Positions 53,300 through 62,290 of a DNA stretch of 64,000 nt are shown piece by piece. This stretch comes from Candidatus Vesicomyosocius okutanii (GTDB lineage: Bacteria; Pseudomonadota; Gammaproteobacteria; PS1; Pseudothioglobaceae), in assembly GCF_000010405.1 (NCBI RefSeq), contig NC_009465.1, positions 372,001 through 436,000 on the forward strand, written 5' to 3'. Under the pieces are notes generated by a model, which searched no databases, was not told where the DNA came from, and worked only from the letters and a program-made list of their open reading frames with translations. Position numbers and translations under genes: made by a program. Position 1 is the first letter of the stretch. Each line of letters starts with the position of its first letter.

Positions 53300-54835
53300 A
53301 TGACTAATAAACTAATTATTTTTGATACAACTCTTCGTGATGGTGAACAATCACCTGGTGCATCCATGACTAAGGATGAAAAAATACGTATTGCTAAAGT
53401 GTTGGAAAAAATGAAAGTAGATGTTATTGAAGCAGGTTTTGCTATTGCATCAGAGGGGGATTTTGAAGCCGTACAAGCTGTGGCTAATATAGTACAAAAT
53501 TCGGTTATTTGTTCATTGGCTAGAGCACTTGATAAAGATATTGATCGTGCAGGTGAGGCATTAAAAGGTGCTAATGCATCCCGTATCCACACTTTTATTG
53601 CCACTTCTAATATTCATATGAAGATGAAATTGCAAATGACTCCTGATCAGGTAGTAGGACAAGCGGTTCGTGCTGTCAAGCGAGCCAATCGGTATACAGA
53701 TAATATAGAATTCTCACCAGAAGATGCAGGTCGATCAGATGAGGATTTTTTGTGCTATATTATTGAGGCTGTGATTAAAGCTGGTGCTACAACTATCAAT
53801 ATTCCTGATACAGTAGGTTACAATATTCCACACCAATTTGGTGCAACCATTAAATCTTTAATTGAACGTATACCAAACTCTGACAAGGCTATTTTTTCAG
53901 CACATTGTCATAATGATTTGGGTTTAGCAGTAGCTAATTCATTGTCCGCTGTACTAAATGGTGCAAGGCAAGTTGAATGTACTATTAATGGTTTAGGTGA
54001 ACGTGCAGGTAATACATCATTAGAAGAGCTTGTTATGGCAGTACGAACCCGCCAAGATATTTTTGACTGTGATACCAATATTGATACCATGCATATTTTA
54101 TCAGCTTCACGTTTGGCTTCAAGTGTGACAGGTTTTATTATACAACCTAACAAGGCAATTGTTGGTGCAAATGCCTTTGCTCATGAGGCAGGTATTCATC
54201 AAGATGGTGTTCTTAAACATCGAGAGACTTATGAAATTATGCGTGCTGAAGATGTTGGTTGGAATGCTAATCAATTAGTATTAGGTAAACATTCAGGTCG
54301 TAATGCGTTTAAGGTCAGACTGGCTAAATTGGGTGTTGAATTTAATGATGATGGAAGCCTTAATGATGCTTTTAGACGTTTTAAAGAACTAGCTGATAAA
54401 AAACATGAAATTTTCGATGAAGATTTGCAAGCGCTAGTATCTGAAACACAGACAGAGTCCTGTGATGAAGCTATTAAACTAGTGTCTTTGAAGGTATGTA
54501 CAGAAACTAACGAGAAAAATACGGCAACTGTTGTATTATTTATTAATGATAAAAAGAAAACAGCAACGGCTAATACTTCAGGTGCAGTAGATGCTACCTT
54601 TAGTGCAATTAATTCATTGGCGAGTATCAAAATAAACCTTCAATTATATTCTGTTTCAAATGTTACTCAAGGTACAGATGCGCTTGGTGAAGTGAATGTT
54701 CGTTTAGAGTATAATGGTCGTATTGTTAATGGACAAGGAGTTGATACTGATATTATTACTGCTAGTGCAAAAGCTTATGTTCATGGTTTAAATAAGGTAT
54801 TGACTGTAACTAATAAGGCACATCCTCAAATATGA
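53300..54835 (+). CDS. leuA: 2-isopropylmalate synthase
   Basis: First committed step of leucine synthesis. The 511 residues start [20 protein letters not shown], with metal ligands in the [13 protein letters not shown] segment. The C-terminal LeuA dimer/regulatory domain (about 390-505, from [12 protein letters not shown] to [10 protein letters not shown]) is complete, so leucine inhibition is likely kept. Its stop overlaps the next gene by four bases. leuBCD are not in the window. Confidence 0.97.
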   Translation: MTNKLIIFDTTLRDGEQSPGASMTKDEKIRIAKVLEKMKVDVIEAGFAIASEGDFEAVQAVANIVQNSVICSLARALDKDIDRAGEALKGANASRIHTFIATSNIHMKMKLQMTPDQVVGQAVRAVKRANRYTDNIEFSPEDAGRSDEDFLCYIIEAVIKAGATTINIPDTVGYNIPHQFGATIKSLIERIPNSDKAIFSAHCHNDLGLAVANSLSAVLNGARQVECTINGLGERAGNTSLEELVMAVRTRQDIFDCDTNIDTMHILSASRLASSVTGFIIQPNKAIVGANAFAHEAGIHQDGVLKHRETYEIMRAEDVGWNANQLVLGKHSGRNAFKVRLAKLGVEFNDDGSLNDAFRRFKELADKKHEIFDEDLQALVSETQTESCDEAIKLVSLKVCTETNEKNTATVVLFINDKKKTATANTSGAVDATFSAINSLASIKINLQLYSVSNVTQGTDALGEVNVRLEYNGRIVNGQGVDTDIITASAKAYVHGLNKVLTVTNKAHPQI

Positions 54836-55251
54836 ATGAATCTCTAAGATCTCGTTATTTAGAGGTGTTTGCTATACCTGAGTTTTTGCATATTCAAGCA
54901 AAAAATCAAGATTTAAATGTTTTAAAAATTGATATAAAATGTTTAGTAATTGAAACTAAAAACCCTTCTTCATTTTGTCAAACAGGCAAGACTCAAGATT
55001 TTTTATTCAAAATGTTAGGGGCTATTGGACTTAAAAAATCTGATATTAAGTATATTAGCATTAATATTAATGATTTAGATCAAACACTTAATAAGTATAA
55101 TGCAAAAACGGTATTATTGATGGATGTAGGTTTAAAGCCATCTTCAATACAGCATTTTTACATACATCACCCAAGTAATATTTTGACTAATGACAAACTC
55201 AAACGTGAAACTTGGGAAACGCTAAAAAAAGTTAAACAATGTCTCAAGTAG
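54832..55251 (+). CDS. Small UDG-fold/HolD-like protein
   Basis: A 139-residue protein with no certain family. The middle, [21 protein letters not shown], and the end, [20 protein letters not shown], resemble the alpha-beta-alpha core of family 4 uracil-DNA glycosylases. The GExPG catalytic and iron-sulfur cysteine features are missing. The DNA polymerase III psi subunit (HolD) has this same fold and similar ending, making a HolD-like clamp-loader subunit the best guess. It overlaps leuA by four bases and queH by 13. Confidence 0.6.
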   Translation: MNESLRSRYLEVFAIPEFLHIQAKNQDLNVLKIDIKCLVIETKNPSSFCQTGKTQDFLFKMLGAIGLKKSDIKYISININDLDQTLNKYNAKTVLLMDVGLKPSSIQHFYIHHPSNILTNDKLKRETWETLKKVKQCLK

Positions 55252-55931
55252 ATTATAGTTTATTGGGTTATAGACGTCCTAAATTAACTACACCAAATGG
55301 TGAAACCAAATTGCTAATGCATTCTTGTTGTGCGCCTTGTTCTGGGGAAATTATGGAAGCTTTAGCAGTATCAAATATTGACACTACTATCTTTTTTTAT
55401 AATCCTAATATTCACCCAAAAAAAGAATACGAGTTACGCAAAGAGGAAAATATGCGTTTTGCACAAAAGCTTAACATGCTGTTTATTGATGCAGATTATG
55501 ACTATAATACTTGGTTTGATCGTACTAGAGGTCAAGAGTATGAACCAGAACGTGGTAAGCGTTGTACTACCTGTTTTGATATGCGTTTTGAAGTTACAGT
55601 TCAGTATGCTCAGAACCATGGTTTTAATTTAATTTCTTCAACACTTGGTATTTCACGTTGGAAGGATATAAATCAAATTAATAATTGTGGTATACGTGCA
55701 ACACAGTTATTTAAAAATATTTATTATTGGGATTTTAATTGGCGCAAGCAAGGCGGATCAAGTAGAATGTTAGAATTATCTAAACGTGAAACATTTTATC
55801 AACAAGAATATTGTGGTTGTGTTTATTCGCTACGTGACACTAATCGCTGGCGCGTGTCTTGCGGGCGAGAAAAAGTGGAACGTGGAGTTAAATTTTATCA
55901 ACAAACAATTGAAAGTTCTAAGGATGTTTAA
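55239..55931 (+). CDS. queH: Epoxyqueuosine reductase QueH
   Basis: Reduces epoxyqueuosine to queuosine in tRNA, the cluster-binding alternative to QueG. The 230 residues start with the family motif [52 protein letters not shown] and the late YCGCVYS supply the other conserved cysteines. Length is normal. Together with QueE at 34.7 kb it shows that queuosine modification is retained. It overlaps the convergent argF end by four bases. Confidence 0.93.
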   Translation: MSQVDYSLLGYRRPKLTTPNGETKLLMHSCCAPCSGEIMEALAVSNIDTTIFFYNPNIHPKKEYELRKEENMRFAQKLNMLFIDADYDYNTWFDRTRGQEYEPERGKRCTTCFDMRFEVTVQYAQNHGFNLISSTLGISRWKDINQINNCGIRATQLFKNIYYWDFNWRKQGGSSRMLELSKRETFYQQEYCGCVYSLRDTNRWRVSCGREKVERGVKFYQQTIESSKDV

Positions 55932-56827
55932 TTTAGTAAATATAATAGTAATGCTTTTTGTACATGTAATCGATTTTCAGCTTCACTCCAAACTAAACTT
56001 TGATTACTATCAATGACGTTGGCAGAAACCTCTTTGCCACGGTGTGCAGGTAAGCAATGCATAAATACAGCAGTTGGTTTGGCTTTTGACATTAAGACTG
56101 TATCGACTTGAAAGTCTTTAAAGGCAATTTCACGTTTTATTTGTTCGGTTTCTTGCCCCATACTTGCCCAAACATCAGTTACTATCAAATCAACCTCTTT
56201 ACATGCTGTTTTTATATCGGTGAATAAATGAATGTGGTTGGCATATTTTTCAATAAAACTTTGATTTGGTTGGTAATTTTTAGGGGCAGCAATATTAAGT
56301 TTAAAGTTGAAACTTTTTGCTGCTTGTATATAAGTGTGGCACATGTTATTTCCATCGCCAATCCAAGCTACAGTTTTATTAGCAATAGATCCGTTGTATT
56401 CTTGGTAAGTCATCATGTCAGCTAATAGTTGACAGGGATGTGACTCATCAGATAACGCATTAATAATCGGTACAGAAGAATGTTCTGAAAAGGTCTGAAT
56501 ATCCTCATGAGAAGAGACTCGTATCATAATAGCATCAACCATTGAACTAATCACAATTGCACTGTCGATGATTGGTTCACCCCGGCCTAATTGAATATCT
56601 TTATCAGATAAGAATAGGGCACGACCACCTAGTTGAGTCATTCCAGCTTCAAAAGAAACACGCGTTCGTGTAGAAGATTTATCAAAAATCATAGCTAATG
56701 TTTTATTTTCTAACGCTTTATTGATTTTACCAGATTTATATTGTTCTTTTAGTTTAATTGCTTGTTTAATGATTTGAGTTAAGTCATAATTTGATAAGTC
56801 ATTAAGATTAATAAAGTGTTTTATCAT
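55928..56827 (-). CDS. argF: Ornithine carbamoyltransferase
   Basis: Forms citrulline from ornithine and carbamoyl phosphate. The 299 residues show the carbamoyl-phosphate loop [32 protein letters not shown] (ornithine/carbamoyl side), [15 protein letters not shown] and the catalytic HCLPAHRG. Length is normal. It follows argD by 13 bases with a good Shine-Dalgarno (AGGAGA) in the spacer, so they form an operon. Confidence 0.97.
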   Translation of the reverse strand: MIKHFINLNDLSNYDLTQIIKQAIKLKEQYKSGKINKALENKTLAMIFDKSSTRTRVSFEAGMTQLGGRALFLSDKDIQLGRGEPIIDSAIVISSMVDAIMIRVSSHEDIQTFSEHSSVPIINALSDESHPCQLLADMMTYQEYNGSIANKTVAWIGDGNNMCHTYIQAAKSFNFKLNIAAPKNYQPNQSFIEKYANHIHLFTDIKTACKEVDLIVTDVWASMGQETEQIKREIAFKDFQVDTVLMSKAKPTAVFMHCLPAHRGKEVSANVIDSNQSLVWSEAENRLHVQKALLLYLLN

Positions 56828-56840
56828 AGGTATCTCCTGC

Positions 56841-57998
56841 CTATAAAGTATTGATCAAGTTACTAACTTTATCAATAAGAATATCAGCATCATACTGATT
56901 AATAATCAAAGGGGGAAGTAAACGTATTGTTTGACCAGTAATATTAATTAAAAGTTTGTTGTTTAATGCTTTTTGTAAAAGAGTAGAGCAGTCTTGGTTT
57001 AATTCAATAGCAATCATTAAACCTTTTGAGCGAATTTCAAATACTTTGTTTGAATTTTTAAGTTTGTTTCTAAAACTAGATATTATATATTCACCCATTA
57101 CTAAGACATTATCTAAAATGTTATCTTTTTCGATAATTTCCAATACAGTAAGTGCTGTTTTACAAGCTAGTGGATTACCACCAAAGGTGGAACCATGCGT
57201 ACCAGGTGTTAGTATTTGTGAAGCTTTTCCTTTTGCAAGGCAAGCACCAATAGGTATACCATTACCAAGTCCTTTAGCTAAAGTTAATAAATCTGGCGTT
57301 ATATTGTTATAATTATGCGCAAATAATTTACCAGTACGACCTATGCCTGTTTGTATTTCATCAAGAATTAATAACCAATTATTATTATTACAAATTTCTT
57401 GAACTTGGTTCAGGTAATTCTTATCTGGAATGATAATCCCGCTTTCACCCTGAATAGGTTCAAGCATAACTGCAACAATATTGTTGTTATTTTCATGGGC
57501 TTTAATTGCTTTAATATTATTAAAGTCAAAATAGATAAAGTTACTAACTAATGGTGTGAAACCTTCTTGTATTTTAGGATTTCCAGTGGCTGAAAGTGTT
57601 GCCATAGTACGTCCATGAAAACTTTGATTAGCAGTTAAGATGGTTGGGTTGTTAATATGATTAGCATGGCCATGTAAGCGAACAATTTTAATAGCTGCCT
57701 CATTTGCTTCAGCACCAGAATTGGCAAAAAAAGCTTTATCCATATTAGATAATTGACATAACTTTTCAGCTAAATCTTCTTGGTACTGGATATGGTACCA
57801 ATTACTGGTATGTAGTAAATTAGCAGCTTGTGTTTGAATTGTTTTTGTAATATCTTGATGACAATGTCCCAGTCCAACAACACCAACACCACAAAGAGCG
57901 TCTAGATATTGTTCATCTTTGTCATCTATTAGATAGCAACCCACACCTTTGACAAAAGTGACTTTAAGTGGTGTATAGTTTGACATTAAATAGGACAT
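56841..57998 (-). CDS. argD: Acetylornithine aminotransferase
   Basis: PLP enzyme making N-acetylornithine (and possibly succinyl-diaminopimelate in lysine synthesis). The 385 residues include GVGVVGLGHCHQDI, FFANSGAEANEAAIK, LILDEIQTGIGRTGK and the Schiff-base lysine in LAKGLGNGIPIGA. HGSTFGGNPLAC is intact. Length is normal. It shares an operon with argF. A terminator-like hairpin separates it from the upstream 67-residue gene. Confidence 0.95.
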   Translation of the reverse strand: MSYLMSNYTPLKVTFVKGVGCYLIDDKDEQYLDALCGVGVVGLGHCHQDITKTIQTQAANLLHTSNWYHIQYQEDLAEKLCQLSNMDKAFFANSGAEANEAAIKIVRLHGHANHINNPTILTANQSFHGRTMATLSATGNPKIQEGFTPLVSNFIYFDFNNIKAIKAHENNNNIVAVMLEPIQGESGIIIPDKNYLNQVQEICNNNNWLLILDEIQTGIGRTGKLFAHNYNNITPDLLTLAKGLGNGIPIGACLAKGKASQILTPGTHGSTFGGNPLACKTALTVLEIIEKDNILDNVLVMGEYIISSFRNKLKNSNKVFEIRSKGLMIAIELNQDCSTLLQKALNNKLLINITGQTIRLLPPLIINQYDADILIDKVSNLINTL

Positions 57999-58021
57999 TG
58001 TGACTATCTAAAACAGTTAAT

Positions 58022-58047
58022 AAAAAAGCTCTAAACTAAGCTTTTAT
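58022..58047 (-). terminator. Intrinsic terminator-like hairpin, minus strand
   Basis: On the minus strand AAAAGCT (58045-58039) pairs with AGCTTTT (58030-58024) over an eight-base loop and runs into six T. It is well placed to end the transcript of the 67-residue gene before argD. Confidence 0.5.
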
Positions 58048-58065
58048 TACCAATCAGAAAATCAT

Positions 58066-58269
58066 TTATGACTGGTAAGTTAATGGTGGTGCCATTTCAT
58101 TATTAATTTCATCTAATTTTTTTTTGTATCCTTCATAAAAAGAGCCTGCTGGTGGGTTAATCCAATCTTTATAAGAAAAACCATTGACTTGTGTATGGGC
58201 TTTGAAAGTATTTTGTAATACAATTCTTTTAGCGCTTAATTCGTTAGAATGTTGACTTGTTGCAATCAT
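58066..58269 (-). CDS. Conserved-looking 67-residue protein of unknown function
   Basis: A small soluble protein, MIATSQHSNELSAKRIVLQN at the start and a Pro/Tyr-rich end (WINPPAGSFYEGYKKKLDEI). A strong ribosome-binding site (AGGAG, seven bases before the ATG) and a terminator-like hairpin after the stop argue strongly that it is expressed. No signal peptide, membrane segment or cysteine. I do not recognise the family. It is separated from argD by the hairpin, so it is probably its own unit. Confidence 0.6.
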   Translation of the reverse strand: MIATSQHSNELSAKRIVLQNTFKAHTQVNGFSYKDWINPPAGSFYEGYKKKLDEINNEMAPPLTYQS

Positions 58270-58425
58270 TTTGATCTCCTAAATATGTAAGTAAGTAAAC
58301 GTCAGTATTATACACTTTAAATAAGATTTAAGGTTTTTGTCTTAAAAGCGTATAAATTACCTTATAATTTATATTAAAATTTTACTTTAATATAAATTAT
58401 TTTTCAAAGAAATTAAGGAGTATAT

Positions 58426-58734
58426 ATGCAGTTGAATATTTCTGGTCATCATCTTGATATTACCGAAGCAATTAAACAACATTCGTTAACAAAATTAAAC
58501 AAAATAAAGAATCATTTTAATCAGGTAATTAACATTAATATGATTTTAGAAGTTAAAAAAGATGTACAAAAAGCTGAGGCAATAATCCATGTTAGTGGTG
58601 CAGATTTATTTGCAAAAGCAGAAAGTTTTGATATGTATAATTCTATTGATCAAATGGTTAATAAATTAGATGTTCAAATTAGAAAACATAAAGAAAAATT
58701 AAACAACCATAGAAAAAAACTAACAACAATCTGA
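58426..58734 (+). CDS. hpf: Ribosome hibernation promoting factor
   Basis: A 102-residue HPF/YfiA-family protein that binds the 30S decoding site and promotes ribosome dimerisation in stasis. It starts MQLNISGHHLDITEAIKQH, with an EVKKDVQKAEAIIHVSGAD strand and a basic helix DKLDVQIRKHKEKLNNH-like (NKLDVQIRKHKEKLNNH). AAGGAG lies seven bases before the ATG. In gammaproteobacteria this gene usually sits after rpoN; no rpoN is present here. Confidence 0.93.
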   Translation: MQLNISGHHLDITEAIKQHSLTKLNKIKNHFNQVININMILEVKKDVQKAEAIIHVSGADLFAKAESFDMYNSIDQMVNKLDVQIRKHKEKLNNHRKKLTTI

Positions 58735-58780
58735 GTTTTATTTAAAGATTTATATTGTTTAACAGATACGAGCAATACTG

Positions 58781-60112
58781 ATGTTAGAAGTTGAAAACAC
58801 TTCGTTTAAAGATTGTCTTCAGAAATTAATAAAGTTTTTAGAGCATTTAAAATATGAAGAGGCAATCTCTTATCTTGTTGAGCTACACCCGATTGAAATT
58901 GCTCGTTTATTAGAAAGTATACCGCCTAAAGATAGGATTCAAATTTGGTTAAATATTGATATTGGAATTAAAGGCGATATTATTAAAAATTTAAATGAGA
59001 ATGTTCAATCTCAATTGCTAAGTAAAATGGATGTTGTTGATATTGTAAAGACTATAGAAGTCTTGGATATGGATGATTTACCTGAATCAAAAATACATAA
59101 CTTATTATTAATATTAGATTATAAACATAAAGATCACCTAAAACAAATTCTATCTTATCCTGAAGACTCTGCTGCTGGTTTGATGAATATTGATATTATC
59201 ACCGTACGTGGTAACGTGACAGTAGGTACAGTTATTCGTTATTTACGTTTGTTAAAAGAAATGCCGATTGATACTGACCAAGTATTTGTGGTTAATAAAT
59301 CTTATCAATACCTGGGCTCTATTTATATTTCTACTTTATTAACTAATGAAGCTGAACAAAATATTGATCTACTCATAAACAAAAAATCAAAACCTATTCT
59401 AGCCACCACTATTGATAATGAAGTAGCCAGCCTGTTCGAACAGAGGAACTTAATATCTGCTCCTGTGGTTGATGAGAGTAATCAGCTTATAGGTCGTATA
59501 ACCATTGATGATGTGGTTGATATTATTCGCGATGAAGCTGAACACTCGGTTATGTCAATGGCTGGTCTGAATGAAGAGGAGGATGTATTTTCTCCTGTTA
59601 TACAAAGTGCTAAGCGTCGTAGTATTTGGCTTGGAATTAACCTAATTACAGTTTTTATTGCTGTATTTTTTATCGGTCTTTTTGAAGCCACTTTACAAGG
59701 AAAAATTACATTAGCAATTTTAATGCCAGTTGTAGCGTCAATGGGTGGTATTGCTGGTACACAAACACTTATCTTGGTAACACGTGGTATAGCAACAGGC
59801 AGGGTAACAGAGGCTAATCTTAAAGTATTAATGAATAAAGAGGTGGTAATTGGGGTTTTAAATGGTATTTTCTGGTCTTTAATAATTAGCGTGGTAACTT
59901 ATATTTGGTTTACAGATTTGATGCTAAGCCTAGTGATTGCGTTGGCGATTATTGTTAATTTAATTTTTGCTGCTTTTTCAGGTGCATTTTTACCATTACT
60001 ACTAATTAAATTTAAAATTGACCCAGCACTTGCTGGTGGGGTTATTTTGACGACAATTACTGATGTTATTGGTTTTTTAGCTTTTTTATCTTTAGCGACG
60101 TTGATTGTTTAG
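58781..60112 (+). CDS. mgtE: Magnesium transporter MgtE
   Basis: A Mg2+ channel of the inner membrane. The 443 residues follow the MgtE order: an N-terminal alpha-helical domain (about 1-125), two CBS domains (about 130-255) and five membrane helices (about 285-440). The pore motif region VVASMGGIAGTQTLILVTRG and the late PALAGGVILTTITDVIGF match the family. It is 46 bases after hpf on the same strand. No Mg-sensing leader is seen in the short spacer. Confidence 0.95.
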   Translation: MLEVENTSFKDCLQKLIKFLEHLKYEEAISYLVELHPIEIARLLESIPPKDRIQIWLNIDIGIKGDIIKNLNENVQSQLLSKMDVVDIVKTIEVLDMDDLPESKIHNLLLILDYKHKDHLKQILSYPEDSAAGLMNIDIITVRGNVTVGTVIRYLRLLKEMPIDTDQVFVVNKSYQYLGSIYISTLLTNEAEQNIDLLINKKSKPILATTIDNEVASLFEQRNLISAPVVDESNQLIGRITIDDVVDIIRDEAEHSVMSMAGLNEEEDVFSPVIQSAKRRSIWLGINLITVFIAVFFIGLFEATLQGKITLAILMPVVASMGGIAGTQTLILVTRGIATGRVTEANLKVLMNKEVVIGVLNGIFWSLIISVVTYIWFTDLMLSLVIALAIIVNLIFAAFSGAFLPLLLIKFKIDPALAGGVILTTITDVIGFLAFLSLATLIV

Positions 60113-60431
60113 TAATTTAGGCTTTTTAAAAATATCACTTAATTGATTTTTAGTTTAATGGTTTTATTATTAATTGAGAAAAATTTTACTAAAATATTAG
60201 GGTTTGAGCGGTTTTTGACCATTTCTAGAGAAATTTTAGTTGTATATATTTATGGGATTGTTTCGGTATTATAGGCGAGATATTATCTATTATATTTGTA
60301 ATTTTATACCTCTTAATCATTTATGCATAACTCTAATTTATATCTATATAATAATGTTGATTTATCAAAAATATTGGTATATCTTTAACTTCTAGTCTTA
60401 GATTAGATCCTAACTGTAACTAATATTATTA
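60113..60431. other. Gene-free stretch between mgtE and algC (convergent)
   Basis: About 320 AT-rich bases between convergent gene ends. No coding remnant, strong hairpin or RNA was recognised. Confidence 0.5.
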
Positions 60432-61805
60432 TTAAAAATATTGAGTAGAAATGTTGTTACTTTTTAGCCAAATTCTGAATCTTTCTTGAATTTCATTTAA
60501 CACTTCTTGACTATCTGCTTCAAATCTAAGGACCAAACAAGGCGTGGTATTAGAAGGGCGAATTAATCCCCAGCCATTGTCATAGTCAACACGAATACCA
60601 TCAATAGTGGTAATTCTTGCATTAGGGAAATCTACATTTGCAGCTAATTTATTCATGACATTAAATTGTTCACCTTGTTGGTCAAAATGAATATTAATTT
60701 CTGGTGTATTAAAATTATCAGGTAATTCAGAAAATATTTCGGCACAAGTTTTTTTTGTTTTTGATAGAATTTCAAGCAACCTAGCACCTGTATAAAGCGC
60801 ATCATCAAAGCCATACCAACGTTCTTTGAAGAAGATATGTCCACTCATCTCTCCACCAAGTGCTGCACCAGTTTCTTTTAATTTAGCTTTAATAAAACTA
60901 TGTCCTGTGCGTGACATAATTGCCTCGCCACTATGTTTGATAATGTCTTTGGATAACAGTGATGAACACTTAACATCAAAAACAATCTTGGCACCTTTAT
61001 TACGCTTAAGAATATCTCTTGAATATAAGATCATTTGTCTATCTGCCCAGATTACATTTCCTTTGTTGTCAATCAACCCCAATCTATCACCATCACCATC
61101 AAAGGAAAAGCCCATGTCTGCGCCTGTATGTTTTACTTCTTTAATAATATATTTAAGGTTATGAAGTTTAGAAGGGTCAGGATGGTGATTAGAAAAGTTA
61201 CCATCAATCAAACAAAATAATTTTGTTACTTTAACACCTAATTGTTCAAATAGTTTTGGTGCAATATTGCCTGCAACACCATTTCCTGCATCAACAACAA
61301 TACTAAATGGTTTTTCTAATTTAATATCATGAGTAATACGCTTAATATAATCTTCTTCAATGTTCACTTTAATTGAAGTTCCATGACCTGAGGAAAAATC
61401 ACCAATTTGAATACGTTGATAAAGCGCTTGAATACGTTCACCCGAGAGTGTTTCTCCTGCAATTATGATTTTAAAACCATTATATTCTGGTGGATTATGT
61501 GAACCTGTAATCATTACACCTGAAGTACTGGCTTTAGTATGCGTTGCAAAATATACTAAAGGAGTTACTACCATACCAATATCCACAATATGACAACCAC
61601 TTTTTTTAAGGCCTTCTGTTAAAGCTTGCATTAAATCAAAACTACTGAGTCGACCATCACGACCAATAACAATATTGCGCTCATATTTAGAAATAGATTC
61701 GCTACCAATTGCTAAACCGAGAAGTTTGACATTTTCAGGAGTTAAATCATCCTTAGCAATACCACGAATGTCATAAGCTTTAAAAATTGATTGTGAAATA
61801 TTCAT
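60432..61805 (-). CDS. algC: Phosphomannomutase/phosphoglucomutase
   Basis: Interconverts hexose 6- and 1-phosphates for LPS and polysaccharide precursors. The 457 residues start FKAYDIRGI, with the phosphoserine S102 in MITGSHNPPEYNGFK, the metal loop DGDGDRLGLID and the sugar-binding GGEMSGHIFF. The C-terminal phosphate loop VRPSNTTP-like (IRPSNTTPCLVLRFEA) is intact. Length matches P. aeruginosa AlgC (463). It could equally be named manB. Confidence 0.93.
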   Translation of the reverse strand: MNISQSIFKAYDIRGIAKDDLTPENVKLLGLAIGSESISKYERNIVIGRDGRLSSFDLMQALTEGLKKSGCHIVDIGMVVTPLVYFATHTKASTSGVMITGSHNPPEYNGFKIIIAGETLSGERIQALYQRIQIGDFSSGHGTSIKVNIEEDYIKRITHDIKLEKPFSIVVDAGNGVAGNIAPKLFEQLGVKVTKLFCLIDGNFSNHHPDPSKLHNLKYIIKEVKHTGADMGFSFDGDGDRLGLIDNKGNVIWADRQMILYSRDILKRNKGAKIVFDVKCSSLLSKDIIKHSGEAIMSRTGHSFIKAKLKETGAALGGEMSGHIFFKERWYGFDDALYTGARLLEILSKTKKTCAEIFSELPDNFNTPEINIHFDQQGEQFNVMNKLAANVDFPNARITTIDGIRVDYDNGWGLIRPSNTTPCLVLRFEADSQEVLNEIQERFRIWLKSNNISTQYF

Positions 61806-61861
61806 AATTCAATAAGATAGCGTACAATAAAGCCTTTATTTTAAACACAAAGACTAATTAA

Positions 61862-62230
61862 GTGAAAGAACAGTTTAAAGTTATTACAATTAACAATGAA
61901 ATTATGACACTTGAAGTTAATCGCTCAAGTGGTTGTCATGGTTGCGAAGCAAGTAGTAGTTGTGGTATAGGGATATTGACTAATCATTATTCTGTGTTTA
62001 ACAGGCCATGTCGAGATAATATTTCAGCTGGTGATTTTGTAACATTAGAAATTTCTTCAAGTGAATTATTTCTACGTGCTTTTCAACTTTACATACTACC
62101 ACTGTTATCGTTATTTATAAGTGGAGTACTAGGTAGTATCTTATATACAGTTAATGAAATGGGACAAATTGTATTTGCTTTGATTGGTTTTTTTATTTCA
62201 TTTGTATTTATTAAATATTTTATAAAGTAG
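61862..62230 (+). CDS. rseC: RseC/MucC-family protein
   Basis: A 122-residue inner-membrane protein of the RseC family (sigma-E modulation, SoxR reduction and thiamine-linked roles are proposed elsewhere). The cysteine-rich N-terminus, GCHGCEASSSCGIG, is the family signature. Two membrane helices lie at about 76-95 and 100-119. The start is GTG at 61862. It diverges from algC. The usual rpoE-rseA-rseB neighbours are missing, so sigma-E control here is doubtful. Confidence 0.88.
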   Translation: MKEQFKVITINNEIMTLEVNRSSGCHGCEASSSCGIGILTNHYSVFNRPCRDNISAGDFVTLEISSSELFLRAFQLYILPLLSLFISGVLGSILYTVNEMGQIVFALIGFFISFVFIKYFIK

Positions 62231-62290
62231 ACTCTAAAGATATAATAATTTTGGGATAATTGGTTTTTTTAAAATAAATTATACATTATT

